Origin: Morinoia aosen
Taxonomy: Eukaryota > Arthropoda > Malacostraca > Amphipoda > Talitridae
Reading direction: 5' to 3'
NCBI GenBank assembly: GCA_030386875.1
Contig: CM059569.1
Span: 40,835,842-40,899,841, forward strand
Length of the DNA stretch: 64,000 bases
The notes below the pieces were generated by a model, which saw only the letters and a program-made list of their open reading frames with translations, had not been told where the DNA came from and did no database searches. Below are positions 31,201 through 43,494 of the stretch, piece after piece. Position 1 is the stretch's first letter; each line of letters starts with the position of its first letter. The position numbers were made by a program, and so were the translations under genes.

Positions 31201-34200
31201 TAGTGTGGTAATGACGGCAAGTGTGGTAATGACGGCAAGTGTGGCAATGACGGCAAGTGTGGCAATGATAGCAAGTGTGGCAATGACGGCAAGTGTGGTA
31301 ATGACGGCAAGTGTGGTAATGACGGCAAGTGTGGCAATGACGGCAAGTGTGGTAATGACGGCAAGTGTGGTAATGACGGCAAGTGTGGTAATGACGGCAA
31401 GTGTGGTAATGACGGCAAGTGTGGCAATGACGGCAAGTGTGGCAATGGTGGCAAGTGTGGTAATGACGGCAAGTGTGGTAATGACGGCAAGTGTGGCAAT
31501 GACGGCAAGTGTGGCAATGACGGCAAGTGTGGCAGTGACGGCAAGTGTGGTAATGACGGCAAGTGTGGCAGTGACGGCAAGTGTGGCAGTGACGGCAAGT
31601 GTGGTAATGACGGCAAGTGTGGTAATGACGGCAAGTGTGGCAGTGACGGCAAGTGTGGTAATGACGGCAAGTGTGGTAATGACGGCAAGTGTGGCAATGA
31701 CGGCAAGTGTGGTAATGACGGCAAGTGTGGCAATGACGGCAAGTGTGGCAATGGTGGCAAGTGTGGCAATGACGGCAAGTGTGGCAATGACGGCAAGTGT
31801 GGCAATGACGGCAAGTGTGGCAATGACGGCAAGTGTGGCAATGACGGCAAGTGTGGCAATGACGGCAAGTGTGGCAATGACGGCAAGTGTGGCAATGACG
31901 GCAAGTGTGGTAATGACGGCAAGTGTGGTAATGACGGCAAGTGTGGCAATGACGGCAAGTGTGGTAATGACGGCAAGTGTGGCAATGACGGCAAGTGTGG
32001 TAATGACGGCAAGTGTGGCAATGACGGCAAGTGTGGTAATGACGGCAAGTGTGGTAATGACGGCAAGTGTGGTAATGACGGCAAGTGTGGTAATGACGGC
32101 AAGTGTGGTAATGACGGCAAGTGTGGTAATGACGGCAAGTGTGGCAATGACGGCAAGTGTGGCAATGACGGCAAGTGTGGTAATGACGGCAAGTGTGGTA
32201 ATGACGGCAAGTGTGGTAATGACGGCAAGTGTGGTAATGACGGCAAGTGTGGTAATGACGGCAAGTGTGGCAATGACGGCAAGTGTGGCAATGACGGCAA
32301 GTGTGGTAATGACGGCAAGTGTGGTAATGACGGCAAGTGTGGCAATGACGGCAAGTGTGGCAATGACGGCAAGTGTGGCAATGACGGCAAGTGTGGCAAT
32401 GACGGCAAGTGTGGTAATGACGGCAAGTGTGGCAATGACGGCAAGTGTGGTAATGACGGCAAGTGTGGTAATGACGGCAAGTGTGGTAATGACGGCAAGT
32501 GTGGTAATGACGGCAAGTGTGGTAATGACGGCAAGTGTGGTAATGACGGCAAGTGTGGCAATGACGGCAAGTGTGGCAATGACGGCAAGTGTGGTAATGA
32601 CGGCAAGTGTGGCAGTGACGGCAAGTGTGGTAATGACGGCAAGTGTGGTAATGACGGCAAGTGTGGCAATGACGGCAAGTGTGGCAATGACGGCAAGTGT
32701 GGTAATGACGGCAAGTGTGGCAATGACGGCAAGTGTGGTAATGACGGCAAGTGTGGCAATGGTGGCAAGTGTGGCAATGACGGCAAGTGTGGCAATGACG
32801 GCAAGTGTGGCAATGGTGGCAAGTGTGGTAATGACGGCAAGTGTGGTAATGACGGCAAGTGTGGCAATGGTGGCAAGTGTGGCAGTGACGGCAAGTGTGG
32901 TAATGACGGCAAGTGTGGTAATGACGGCAAGTGTGGTAATGACGGCAAGTGTGGCAATGACGGCAAGTGTGGTAATGACGGCAAGTGTGGCAATGGTGGC
33001 AAGTGTGGCAATGACGGCAAGTGTGGCAATGACGGCAAGTGTGGCAATGGTGGCAAGTGTGGCAATGACGGCAAGTGTGGTAATGACGGCAAGTGTGGCA
33101 ATGACGGCAAGTGTGGCAATGACGGCAAGTGTGGTAATGACGGCAAGTGTGGTAATGACGGCAAGTGTGGCAATGACGGCAAGTGTGGCAATGACGGCAA
33201 GTGTGGTAATGACGGCAAGTGTGGCAATGACGGCAAGTGTGGCAATGGTGGCAAGTGTGGCAATGACGGCAAGTGTGGCAATGACGGCAAGTGTTGCAAT
33301 GGTGGCAAGTGTGGCAATGACGGCAAGTGTGGCAATGACGGCAAGTGTGGCAATGGTGGCAAGTGTGGCAATGGTGGCAAGTGTGGCAATGACGGCAAGT
33401 GTGGCAATGACGGCAAGTGTGGCAATGGTGGCAAGTGTGGCAATGACGGCAAGTGTGGCAATGACGGCAAGTGTGGCAATGACGGCAAGTGTGGCAATGA
33501 CGGCAAGTGTGGCAATGACGGCAAGTGTGGCAATGGTGGCAAGTGTGGCAATGACGGCAAGTGTGGTAATGACGGCAAGTGTGGCAATGACGGCAAGTGT
33601 GGTAATGACGGCAAGTGTGGTAATGACGGCAAGTGTGGCAATGCTGGCAAGTGTGGTAATGACGGCAAGTGTGGCAATGGTGGCAAGTGTGGCAATGACG
33701 GCAAGTGTGGCAATGACGGCAAGTGTGGCAATGGTGGCAAGTGTGGCAATGACGGCAAGTGTGGTAATGACGGCAAGTGTGGCAATGACGGCAAGTGTGG
33801 CAGTGACGGCAAGTGTGGCAATGACGGCAAGTGTCGCAATGGTGGCAAGTGTGGCAATGATGGCAAGTGTGGTAATGACGGCAAGTGTGGTAATGACGGC
33901 AAGTGTGGCAATGGTGGCAAGTGTGGCAATGACGGCAAGTGTGGTAATGACGGCAAGTGTGGCAGTGACGGCAAGTGTGGCAATGACGGCAAGTGTGGCA
34001 GTGACGGCAAGTGTGGCAGTGACGGCAAGTGTGGCAGTGACGGCAAGTGTGGCAATGACGGCAAGTGTGGCAATGGTGGCAAGTGTGGCAATGATGGCAA
34101 GTGTGGTAATGACGGCAAGTGTGGCAATGACGGCAAGTGTGGTAATGACGGCAAGTGGGGTAATGACGGCAAGTGTGGCAATGACGGCAAGTGTGGTAAT

Positions 34201-35760
34201 GACGGCAAGTGTGGCAATGGTGGCAAGTGTGGCAATGACGGCAAGTGTGGCAATGACGGCAAGTGTGGCAATGACGGCAAGTGTGGCAATGACGGCAAGT
34301 GTGGCAATGACGGCAAGTGTGGCAATGACGGCAAGTGTGGCAATGACGGCAAGTGTGGTAATGACGGCAATTGTGGCAATGACGGCAAGTGTGGTAATGA
34401 CGGCAAGTGTGGCAATGGTGGCAAGTGTGGCAATGACGGCAAGTGTGGCAATGACGGCAAGTGTGGCAATGGTGGCAAGTGTGGCAATGACGTCAAGTGT
34501 GGTAATGACGGCAAGTGTGGCAATGACGGCAAGTGTGGCAATGACGGCAAGTGTGGTAATGACGGCAAGTGTGGCAATGACGGCAAGTGTGGCAGTGACG
34601 GCAAGTGTGGCAGTGACGGCAAGTGTGGCAATGACGGCAAGTGTGGTAATGACGGCAAGTGTGGCAATGACGGCAAGTGTGGCAGTGACGGCAAGTGTGG
34701 CAGTGACGGCAAGTGTGGCAATGACGGCAAGTGTGGTAATGACGGCAAGTGTGGCAGTGACGGCAAGTGTGGCAGTGACGGCAAGTGTGGTAATGACGGC
34801 AAGTGTGGCAATGACGGCAAGTGTGGCAGTGACGGCAAGTGTGGCAATGGTGGCAAGTGTGGTAATGACGGCAAGTGTGGCAGTGACGGCAAGTGTGGCA
34901 ATGACGGCAAGTGTGGTAATGACGGCAAGTGTGGCAGTGACGGCAAGTGTGGCAGTGACGGCAAGTGTGGTAATGACGGCAAATGTGGCAATGACGGCAA
35001 GTGTGGCAATGACGGCAAGTGTGGCAATGACGGCAAGTGTGGTAATGACGGCAAGTGTGGCAATGACGGCAAGTGTGGCAATGACGGCAAGTGTGGCAGT
35101 GACGGCAAGTGTGGTAATGACGGCAAGTGTGGTAATGACGGCAAGTGTGGTAATGACGGCAAGTGTGGCAATGACGGCAAGTGTGGTAATGACGGCAAGT
35201 GTGGTAATGACGGCAAGTGTGGTAATGACGGCAAGTGTGGTAATGACGGCAAGTGTGGCAATGACGGCAAGTGTGGCAATGACGGCAAGTGTGGTAATGA
35301 CGGCAAGTGTGGTAATGACGGCAAGTGTGGCAATGACGGCAAGTGTGGCAATGACGGCAAGTGTGGCAATGACGGCAAGTGTGGTAATGACGGCAAGTGT
35401 GGTAATGACGGCAAGTGTGGCAGTGACGGCAAGTGTGGTAATGACGGCAAGTGTGGTAATGACGGCAAGTGTGGCAATGACGGCAAGTGTGGCAATGACG
35501 GCAAGTGTGGTAATGACGGCAAGTGTGGTAATGACGGCAAGTGTGGTAATGACGGCAAGTGTGGCAATGACGGCAAGTGTGGCAATGACGGCAAGTGTGG
35601 CAATGGTGGCAAGTGTGGCAATGACGGCAAGTGTGGCAATGACGGCAAGTGTGGTAATGACGGCAAGTGTGGCAATGACGGCAAGTGTGGCAATGACGGC
35701 AAGTGTGGTAATGACGGCAAGTGTGGTAATGACGGCAAGTGTGGCAATGACGGCAAGTGT

Positions 35761-36660
35761 GGTAATGACGGCAAGTGTGGTAATGACGGCAAGTGTGGCA
35801 GTGACGGCAAGTGTGGTAATGACGGCAAGTGTGGCAGTGACGGCAAGTGTGGTAATGACGGCAAGTGTGGCAGTGACGGCAAGTGTGGCAATGACGGCAA
35901 GTGTGGCAGTGACGGCAAGTGTGGCAATGACGGCAAGTGTGGTAATGACGGCAAGTGTGGCAATGACGGCAAGTGTGGTAATGACGGCAAGTGTGGCAAT
36001 GACGGCAAGTGTGGCAATGACGGCAAGTGTGGTAATGACGGCAAGTGTGGCAATGACGGCAAGTGTGGCAATGACGGCAAGTGTGGCAATGACGGCAAGT
36101 GTGGCAATGACGGCAAGTGTGGCAATGACGGCAAGTGTGGCAATGACGGCAAGTGTGGTAATGACGGCAAGTGTGGTAATGACGGCAAGTGTGGCAATGA
36201 CGGCAAGTGTGGTAATGACGGCAAGTGTGGTAATGACGGCAAGTGTGGCAGTGACGGCAAGTGTGGTAATGACGGCAAGTGTGGCAGTGACGGCAAGTGT
36301 GGTAATGACGGCAAGTGTGGCAGTGACGGCAAGTGTGGCAATGACGGCAAGTGTGGCAGTGACGGCAAGTGTGGCAATGACGGCAAGTGTGGTAATGACG
36401 GCAAGTGTGGCAATGACGGCAAGTGTGGCAATGACGGCAAGTGTGGTAATGACGGCAAGTGTGGCAATGACGGCAAGTGTGGCAATGACGGCAAGTGTGG
36501 CAATGACGGCAAGTATGGCAATGACGGCAAGTGTGGCAATGACGGCAAGTGTGGTAATGACGGCAAGTGTGGCAATGACGGCAAGTGTGGTAATGACGGC
36601 AAGTGTGGCAGTGACGGCAAGTGTGGCAGTGACGGCAAGTGTGGCAGTGACGGCAAGTGT
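35761..36660. repeat. 450-bp tandem duplication inside macro-repeat A
   Basis: The variant order beginning with two ggtaatgac units followed by alternating agt and aat units starts at 35,761 and again at 36,211, 450 bp (25 units) later. The equivalent pair is also visible in macro-repeat B about 10.4 kb downstream, so the duplication predates the A/B duplication. Confidence 0.7.
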
Positions 36661-38696
36661 GGCAATGACGGCAAGTGTGGTAATGACGGCAAGTGTGGCA
36701 ATGACGGCAAGTGTGGCAATGACGGCAAGTGTGGCAGTGACGGCAAGTGTGGCAGTGACGGCAAGTGTGGCAGTGACGGCAAGTGTGGCAGTGACGGCAA
36801 GTGTGGCAGTGACGGCAAGTGTGGCAGTGACGGCAAGTGTGGTAATGACGGCAAGTGTGGCAATGACGGCAAGTGTGGTAATGACGGCAAGTGTGGCAGT
36901 GACGGCAAGTGTGGCAGTGACGGCAAGTGTGGCAGTGACGGCAAATGTGGTAATGACGGCAAGTGTGGCAATGACGGCAAGTGTGGTAATGACGGCAAGT
37001 GTGGCAGTGACGGCAAGTGTGGCAGTGACGGCAAGTGTGGCAGTGACGGCAAGTGTGGTAATGACGGCAAGTGTGGCAATGACGGCAAGTGTGGCAATGA
37101 CGGCAAGAGTGGTAATGACGGCAAGTGTGGCAATGACGGCAAGTGTGGTAATGACGGCAAGTGTGGCAGTGACGGCAAGTGTGGCAGTGACGGCAAGTGT
37201 GGCAGTGACGGCAAGTGTGGCAATGACGGCAAGTGTGGTAATGACGGCAAGTGTGGCAATGACGGCAAGTGTGGCAATGACGGCAAGTGTGGCAGTGACG
37301 GCAAGTGTGGCAGTGACGGCAAGTGTGGCAGTGACGGCAAGTGTGGCAGTGACGGCAAGTGTGGTAATGACGGCAAGTGTGGCAGTGACGGCAAGTGTGG
37401 CAAAGACGGCAAGTGTGGCAGTGATAGCAAGTGTGGCAATGATAGCAAGTGTGGCAATGATAGCAAGTGTGGCAATGGTGGCAAGTGTGGTAATGACGGC
37501 AAGTGTGGCAATGATGGCAAGTGTGGCAATGATAGCAAGTGTGGCAATGATAGCAAGTGTGGCAATGGTGGCAAGTGTGGTAATGACGGCAAGTGTGGCA
37601 ATGACGGCAAGTGTGGCAATGATAGCAAGTGTGGCAATGATAGCAAGTGTGGCAATGATAGCAAGTGTGGCAATGACGGCAAGTGTGGCAATGATAGCAA
37701 GTGTGGCAATGACGGCAAGTGTGGCAGTGATAGCAAGTGTGGCAATGATAGCAAGTGTGGCAATGATAGCAAGTGTGGCAATGGTGGCAAGTGTGGTAAT
37801 GACGGCAAGTGTGGCAATGACGGCAAGTGTGGCAATGATAGCAAGTGTGGCAATGATAGCAAGTGTGGCAATGGTGGCAAGTGTGGTAATGACGGCAAGT
37901 CTGGCAATGACGGCAAGTGTGGCAATGATAGCAAGTGTGGCAATGATAGCAAGTGTGGCAATGGTGGCAAGTGTGTCAATGACGGCAAGTGTGGCAATGA
38001 TAGCAAGTGTGGCAATGATAGCAAGTGTGGCAGTGACGGAAAGTGTGGCAATTGTGGCAAGTGTGGCAATGACGGCAAGTGTGGCAATGGTGGCAAGTGT
38101 GGCAATGACGGCAAGTGTGGTAATGACGGCAAGTGTGGCAGTGACGGCAAGTGTGGCAATGGTGGCAAGTGTGGCAATGATAGCAAGTGTGGCAATGACG
38201 GCAAGTGTGGCAATGATAGCAAGTGTGGCAATGGTGGCAAGTGTGGCAATGACGGCAAGTGTGGCAATGATAGCAAGTGTGGCAATGATAGCAAGTGTGG
38301 CAGTGACGGAAAGTGTGGCAATTGTGGCAAGTGTGGCAATGATAGCAAGTGTGGTAATGGTGGCAAGTGTGGCAATGACGGCAAGTGTGGCAATGACGGC
38401 AAGTGTGGCAATGGTGGCAAGTGTGGTAATGGTGGCAAGTATGGCAATGGTGGCAAGTGTGGCAATGACGGCAAGTGTGGCAATGATAGCAAGTGTGGCA
38501 ATGATAGCAAGTGTGGCAGTAACGGAAAGTGTGACAATTGTGGCAAGTGTGGCAATGATAGCAAGTGTGGTAATGGTGGCAAGTGTGGGAATGACGGCAA
38601 GTGTGGCAATGACGGCAAGTGTGGCAATGGTGGCAAGTGTGGCAATGGTGGCAAGTGTGGTAATGACGGCAAGTGTGGTAATGACGGCAAGTGTGG

Positions 38697-39057
38697 CAGT
38701 GATGGCAAGTGTGGCAATGGTGGCAAGTGTGGTAATGACGGCAAGTGTGGTAATGACGGCAAGTGTGGCAGTGATGGCAAGTGTGGCAATGGTGGCAAGT
38801 GTGGCAATGGTGGCAAGTGTGGTGATGACGGCAAGTGTGGTAATGACGGCAAGTGTGGCAGTGATGGCAAGTGTGGCAATGGTGGCAAGTGTGGCAATGG
38901 TGGCAAGTGTGGTAATGACGGCAAGTGTGGTAATGACGGCAAGTGTGGCAGTGATGGCAAGTGTGGCAATGGTGGCAAGTGTGGCAATGGTGGCAAGTGT
39001 GGTAATGACGGCAAGTGTGGTAATGACGGCAAGTGTGGCAGTGATGGCAAGTGTGGC
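38697..39057. repeat. 90-bp higher-order repeat (5 x 18 bp), four periods
   Basis: The agtgatggc variant marks successive periods at 38,769, 38,859, 38,949 and 39,039 (90 bp apart), after a 72-bp period from 38,697. Each period combines one agtgat unit, two aatggt units and two ggtaatgac units. The same block is present in macro-repeat B at about 49,065-49,425. Confidence 0.85.
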
Positions 39058-39234
39058 AATGGTGGCAAGTGTGGTAATGACGGCAAGTGTGGCAATGACG
39101 GCAAGTGTGGTAATGACGGCAAGTGTGGCAATGACGGCAAGTGTGGCAATGACGGCAAGTGTGGCAATGACGGCAAGTGTGGCAATGACGGCAAGTGTGG
39201 CAATGACGGCAAGTGTGGTAATGACGGCAAGTGT

Positions 39235-39702
39235 GGCAATGACGGCAAGTGTGGCAATGACGGCAAGTGTGGCAATGACGGCAAGTGTGGCAATGACGGC
39301 AAGTGTGGCAATGACGGCAAGTGTGGCAATGACGGCAAGTGTGGCAATGACGGCAAGTGTGGCAATGACGGCAAGTGTGGCAATGACGGCAAGTGTGGCA
39401 ATGACGGCAAGTGTGGCAATGACGGCAAGTGTGGCAATGACGGCAAGTGTGGCAATGACGGCAAGTGTGGCAATGACGGCAAGTGTGGCAATGACGGCAA
39501 GTGTGGCAATGACGGCAAGTGTGGCAATGACGGCAAGTGTGGCAATGACGGCAAGTGTGGCAATGACGGCAAGTGTGGCAATGACGGCAAGTGTGGCAAT
39601 GACGGCAAGTGTGGCAATGACGGCAAGTGTGGCAATGACGGCAAGTGTGGCAATGACGGCAAGTGTGGCAATGACGGCAAGTGTGGCAATGACGGCAAGT
39701 GT
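39235..39702. repeat. Perfect run of 26 identical 18-bp units
   Basis: Every unit between the ggtaat variants at 39,217 and 39,703 is the standard ggcaatgacggcaagtgt. An identical 26-unit run lies at 49,603-50,070, exactly 10,368 bp downstream. Confidence 0.88.
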
Positions 39703-42314
39703 GGTAATGACGGCAAGTGTGGCAATGGTGGCAAGTTTGGCAATGGTGGCAAGTGTGGTAATGACGGCAAGTGTGGTAATGACGGCAAGTGTGGCAGTGA
39801 TGGCAAGTGTGGCAATGGTGGCAAGTGTGGCAATGACGGCAAGTGTGGCAATGACGGCAAGTGTGGCAATGACGGCAAGTGTGGTAATGACGGCAAGTGT
39901 GGCAATGGTGGCAAGTGTGGTAATGACGGCAAGTGTGGCAATGACGGCAAGTGTGGTAATGACGGCAAGTGTGGCAATGACGGCAAGTGTGGCAATGACG
40001 GCAAGTGTGGCAATGACGGCAAGTGTGGCAATGACGGCAAGTGTGGTAATGACGGCAAGTGTGGCAATGGTGGCAAGTGTGGTAATGACGGCATGTGTGG
40101 CAGTGACGGCAAGTGTGGCAATGACGGCAAGTGTGGCAATGACGGCAAGTGTGGCAATGACGGCAAGTGTGGCAATGACGGCAAGTGTGGTAATGACGGC
40201 AAGTGTGGCAATGACGGCAAGTGTGGCAATGACGGCAAGTGTGGCAATGACGGCAAGTGTGGCAATGACGGCAAGTGTGGCAATGACGGCAAGTGTGGCA
40301 ATGACGGCAAGTGTGGCAATGACGGCAAGTGTGGTAATGACGGCAAGTGTGGCAATGACGGCAAGTGTGGTAATGATGGCAAGTGTGGCAGTGACGGCAA
40401 GTGTGGCAATGACGGCAAGTGTGGCAATGACGGCAAGTGTGGCAATGACGGCAAGTGTGGTAATGACGGCAAGTGTGGCAATGGTGGCAAGTGTGGTAAT
40501 GACGGCAAGTGTGGCAATGACGGCAAGTGTGGTAATGACGGCAAGTGTGGCAATGACGGCAAGTGTGGTAATGACGGCAAGTGTGGCAGTGATGGCAAGT
40601 GTGGCAATAGTGGCAAGTGTGGCAATGGTGGCAAGTGTGGCAATGACGGCAAGTGTGGCAATGACAGCAAGTGTGGCAATGACGGCAAGTGTGGCAATGA
40701 CGGCAAGTGTGGTAATGACGACAAGTGTGGCAATGACGGCAAGTGTGGTAATGACGGCAAGTGTGGCAATGGTGGCAAGTGTGGCAATGGTGGCAAGTGT
40801 GGTAATGACGGCAAGTGTGGCAATGACGGCAAGTGTGGTAATGACGGCAAGTGTGGCAGTGATGGCAAGTGTGGTAATGACGGCAAGTGTGGTAATGACG
40901 GCAAGTGTGGTAATGACGGCAAGTGTGGCAATGACGGCAAGTGTGGCAATGACGGCAAGTGTGGCAATGACGGCAAGTGTGGCAATGACGGCAAGTGTGG
41001 TAATGACGGCAAGTGTGGCAATGACGGCAAGTGTGGCAGTGATGGCAAGTGTGGCAATGGTGGCAAGTGTGGCAATGACGGCAAGTGTGGCAATGACGGC
41101 AAGTGTGGTAATGACGGCAAGTGTGGCCATGACGGCAAGTGTGGTAATGACGGCAAGTGTGGCAATGGTGGCAAGTGTGGCAATGGTGGCAAGTGTGGCA
41201 ATGACGGAAAGTGTGGCAATGACGGCAAGTGTGGTAATGACGGCAAGTGTGGCAATGACGGCAAGTGTGGCAGTGATGGCAAGTGTGGCAATGGTGGCAA
41301 GTGTGGCAATGACGGCAAGTGTGGCAATGACGGCAAGTGTGGTAATGACGGCAAGTGTGGCCATGACGGCAAGTGTGGTAATGACGGCAAGTGTGGCAAT
41401 GGTGGCAAGTGTGGCAATGGTGGCAAGTGTGGCAATGACGGAAAGTGTGGCAATGACGGCAAGTGTGGCAATGACGGCAAGTGTGGTAATGACGGCAAGT
41501 GTGGCAATGACGGCAAGTGTGGTAATGACGGCAAGTGTGGTAATGACGGCAAGTGTGGTAATGACGGCAAGTGTGGCAATGACGGCAAGTGTGGCAATGA
41601 CGGCAAGTGTGGCAATGACGGCAAGTGTGGCAATGACGGCAAGTGTGGTAATGACGGCAAGTGTGGCAGTGACGGCAAGTGTGGTAATGACGGCAAGTGT
41701 GGTAATGACGGCAAGTGTGGCAATGACGGCAAGTGTGGTAATGACGGCAAGTGTGGCAATGGTGGCAAGTGTGGCAATGACGGCAAGTGTGGTAATGACG
41801 GCAAGTGTGGCAATGACGGCAAGTGTGGTAATGACGGCAAGTGTGGCAATGGTGGCAAGTGTGGCAATGGTGGCAAGTGTGGCAATGACGGCAAGTGTGG
41901 TAATGACGGCAAGTGTGGTAATGACGGCAAGTGTGGTAATGACGGCAAGTGTGGTAATGACGGCAAGTGTGGTAATGACGGCAAGTGTGGCAATGACGGC
42001 AAGTGTGGCAATGACGGCAAGTGTGGCAATGACGGCAAGTGTGGCAATGACGGCAAGTGTGGCAGTGACGGCAAGTGTGGCAATGACGGCAAGTGTGGCA
42101 ATGACGGCAAGTGTGGCAATGACGGCAAGTGTGGTAATGACGGCAAGTGTGGCAATGACGGCAAGTGTGGTAATGACGGCAAGTGTGGCAATGACGGCAA
42201 GTGTGGCAGTGACGGCAAGTGTGGCAATGACGGCAAGTGTGGCAATGACGGCAAGTGTGGCAATGACGGCAAGTGTGGCAATGACGGCAAGTGTGGCAAT
42301 GACGGTAAGTGTGG

Positions 42315-43494
42315 TAATTACGGCAAGTGTGGCAATGACGGCAAGTGTGGTAATGACGGCAAGTGTGGCAATGACGGCAAGTGTGGCAATGACGGCAAGT
42401 GTGGCAATGACGGCAAGTGTGGTAATGACGGCAAGTGTGGCAATGACGGCGAGTGTGGCAATGACGGCAAGTGTGGCAATGACGGCAAGTGTGGCAATGA
42501 CGGCAAGTGTGGCAATGACGGCAAGTGTGGTAATGACGGCAAGTGTGGTAATGACGGCAAGTGTGGTAATGACGGCAAGTGTGGCAATGACGGCAAGTGT
42601 GGCAGTGACGGCAAGTGTGGCAGTGACGGCAAGTGTGGCAATGACGGCAAGTGTGGTAATGACGGCAAGTGTGGCAGTGACGGCAAGTGTGGCAGTGACG
42701 GCAAGTGTGGCAGTGACGGCAAGTGTGGCAGTGACGGCAAGTGTGGCAGTGAGGGCAAGTGTGGCAATGACGGCAAGTGTGGTAATGACGGCAAGTGTGG
42801 CAATGACGGCAAGTGTGGTAATGACGGCAAGTGTGGCAATGACGGCAAGTGTGGTAATGACGGCAAGTGTGGCAATGACGGCAAGTGTGGCAATGACGGC
42901 AAGTGTGGCAATGACGGCAAGTGTGGCAATGACGGCAAGTGTGGCAATGACGGCAAGTGTGGTAATGACGGCAAGTGTGGTAATGACGGCAAGTGTGGCA
43001 ATGACGGCAAGTGTGGCAATGACGGCAAGTGTGGTAATGACGGCAAGTGTGGCAATGACGGCAAGTGTGGCAATGACGGCAAGTGTGGCAATGACGGCAA
43101 GTGTGGCAATGACGGCAAGTGTGGCAATGACGGCAAGTGTGGCAATGACGGCAAGTGTGGCAATGACGGCAAGTGTGGCAATGACGGCAAGTGTGGTAAT
43201 GACGGCAAGTGTGGCAATGACGGCAAGTGTGGCAATGACGGCAAGTGTGGTAATGACGGCAAGTGTGGCAATGACGGCAAGTGTGGTAATGACGGCAAGT
43301 GTGGCAATGACGGCAAGTGTGGCAATGACGGCAAGTGTGGTAATGACGGCAAGTGTGGTAAGGACGGCAAGTGTGGCAATGACGGCAAGTGTGGTAATGA
43401 CGGCAAGTGTGGCAATGGTGGCAAGTGTGGCAATGACGGCAAGTGTGGCAATGACGGCAAGTGTGGCAATGACGGCAAGTGTGGCAGTGACGGC
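42315..43494. repeat. Macro-repeat end module, copy 2
   Basis: taatta at 42,315, gtgaggg at 42,749 (434 bp later), gtaagg at 43,358, and the end 137 bp after that at the TAG of B. Length 1,180 bp. Confidence 0.88.

Larger units (their letters stand above)
31201..43494. repeat. Macro-repeat A, 12,294 bp
   Basis: This is the longest complete copy, 683 units of 18 bp. Landmarks in order are the TAG start, a gttgcaatggtgg variant (tgc at 33,295), gcaatgctgg (33,638), gtcgcaat (33,835), aagtatgg (36,511) and caaagacgg (37,401). After these come gatagc clusters (37,420-38,580), a 90-bp higher-order repeat (38,697-39,057), a perfect 26-unit run (39,235-39,702) and gtttggcaatgg (about 39,735). The copy closes with two ggccatgac variants (about 41,127 and 41,359) and the end module from 42,315. 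Most landmarks recur in later copies. Confidence 0.9.

Noticed and set aside
31200..42299. 3,699-codon LPSLPH repeat frame on the minus strand
   Set aside because: Same cause as above. It is bounded by CTAG and taatta variants of the satellite, not by gene-like features.
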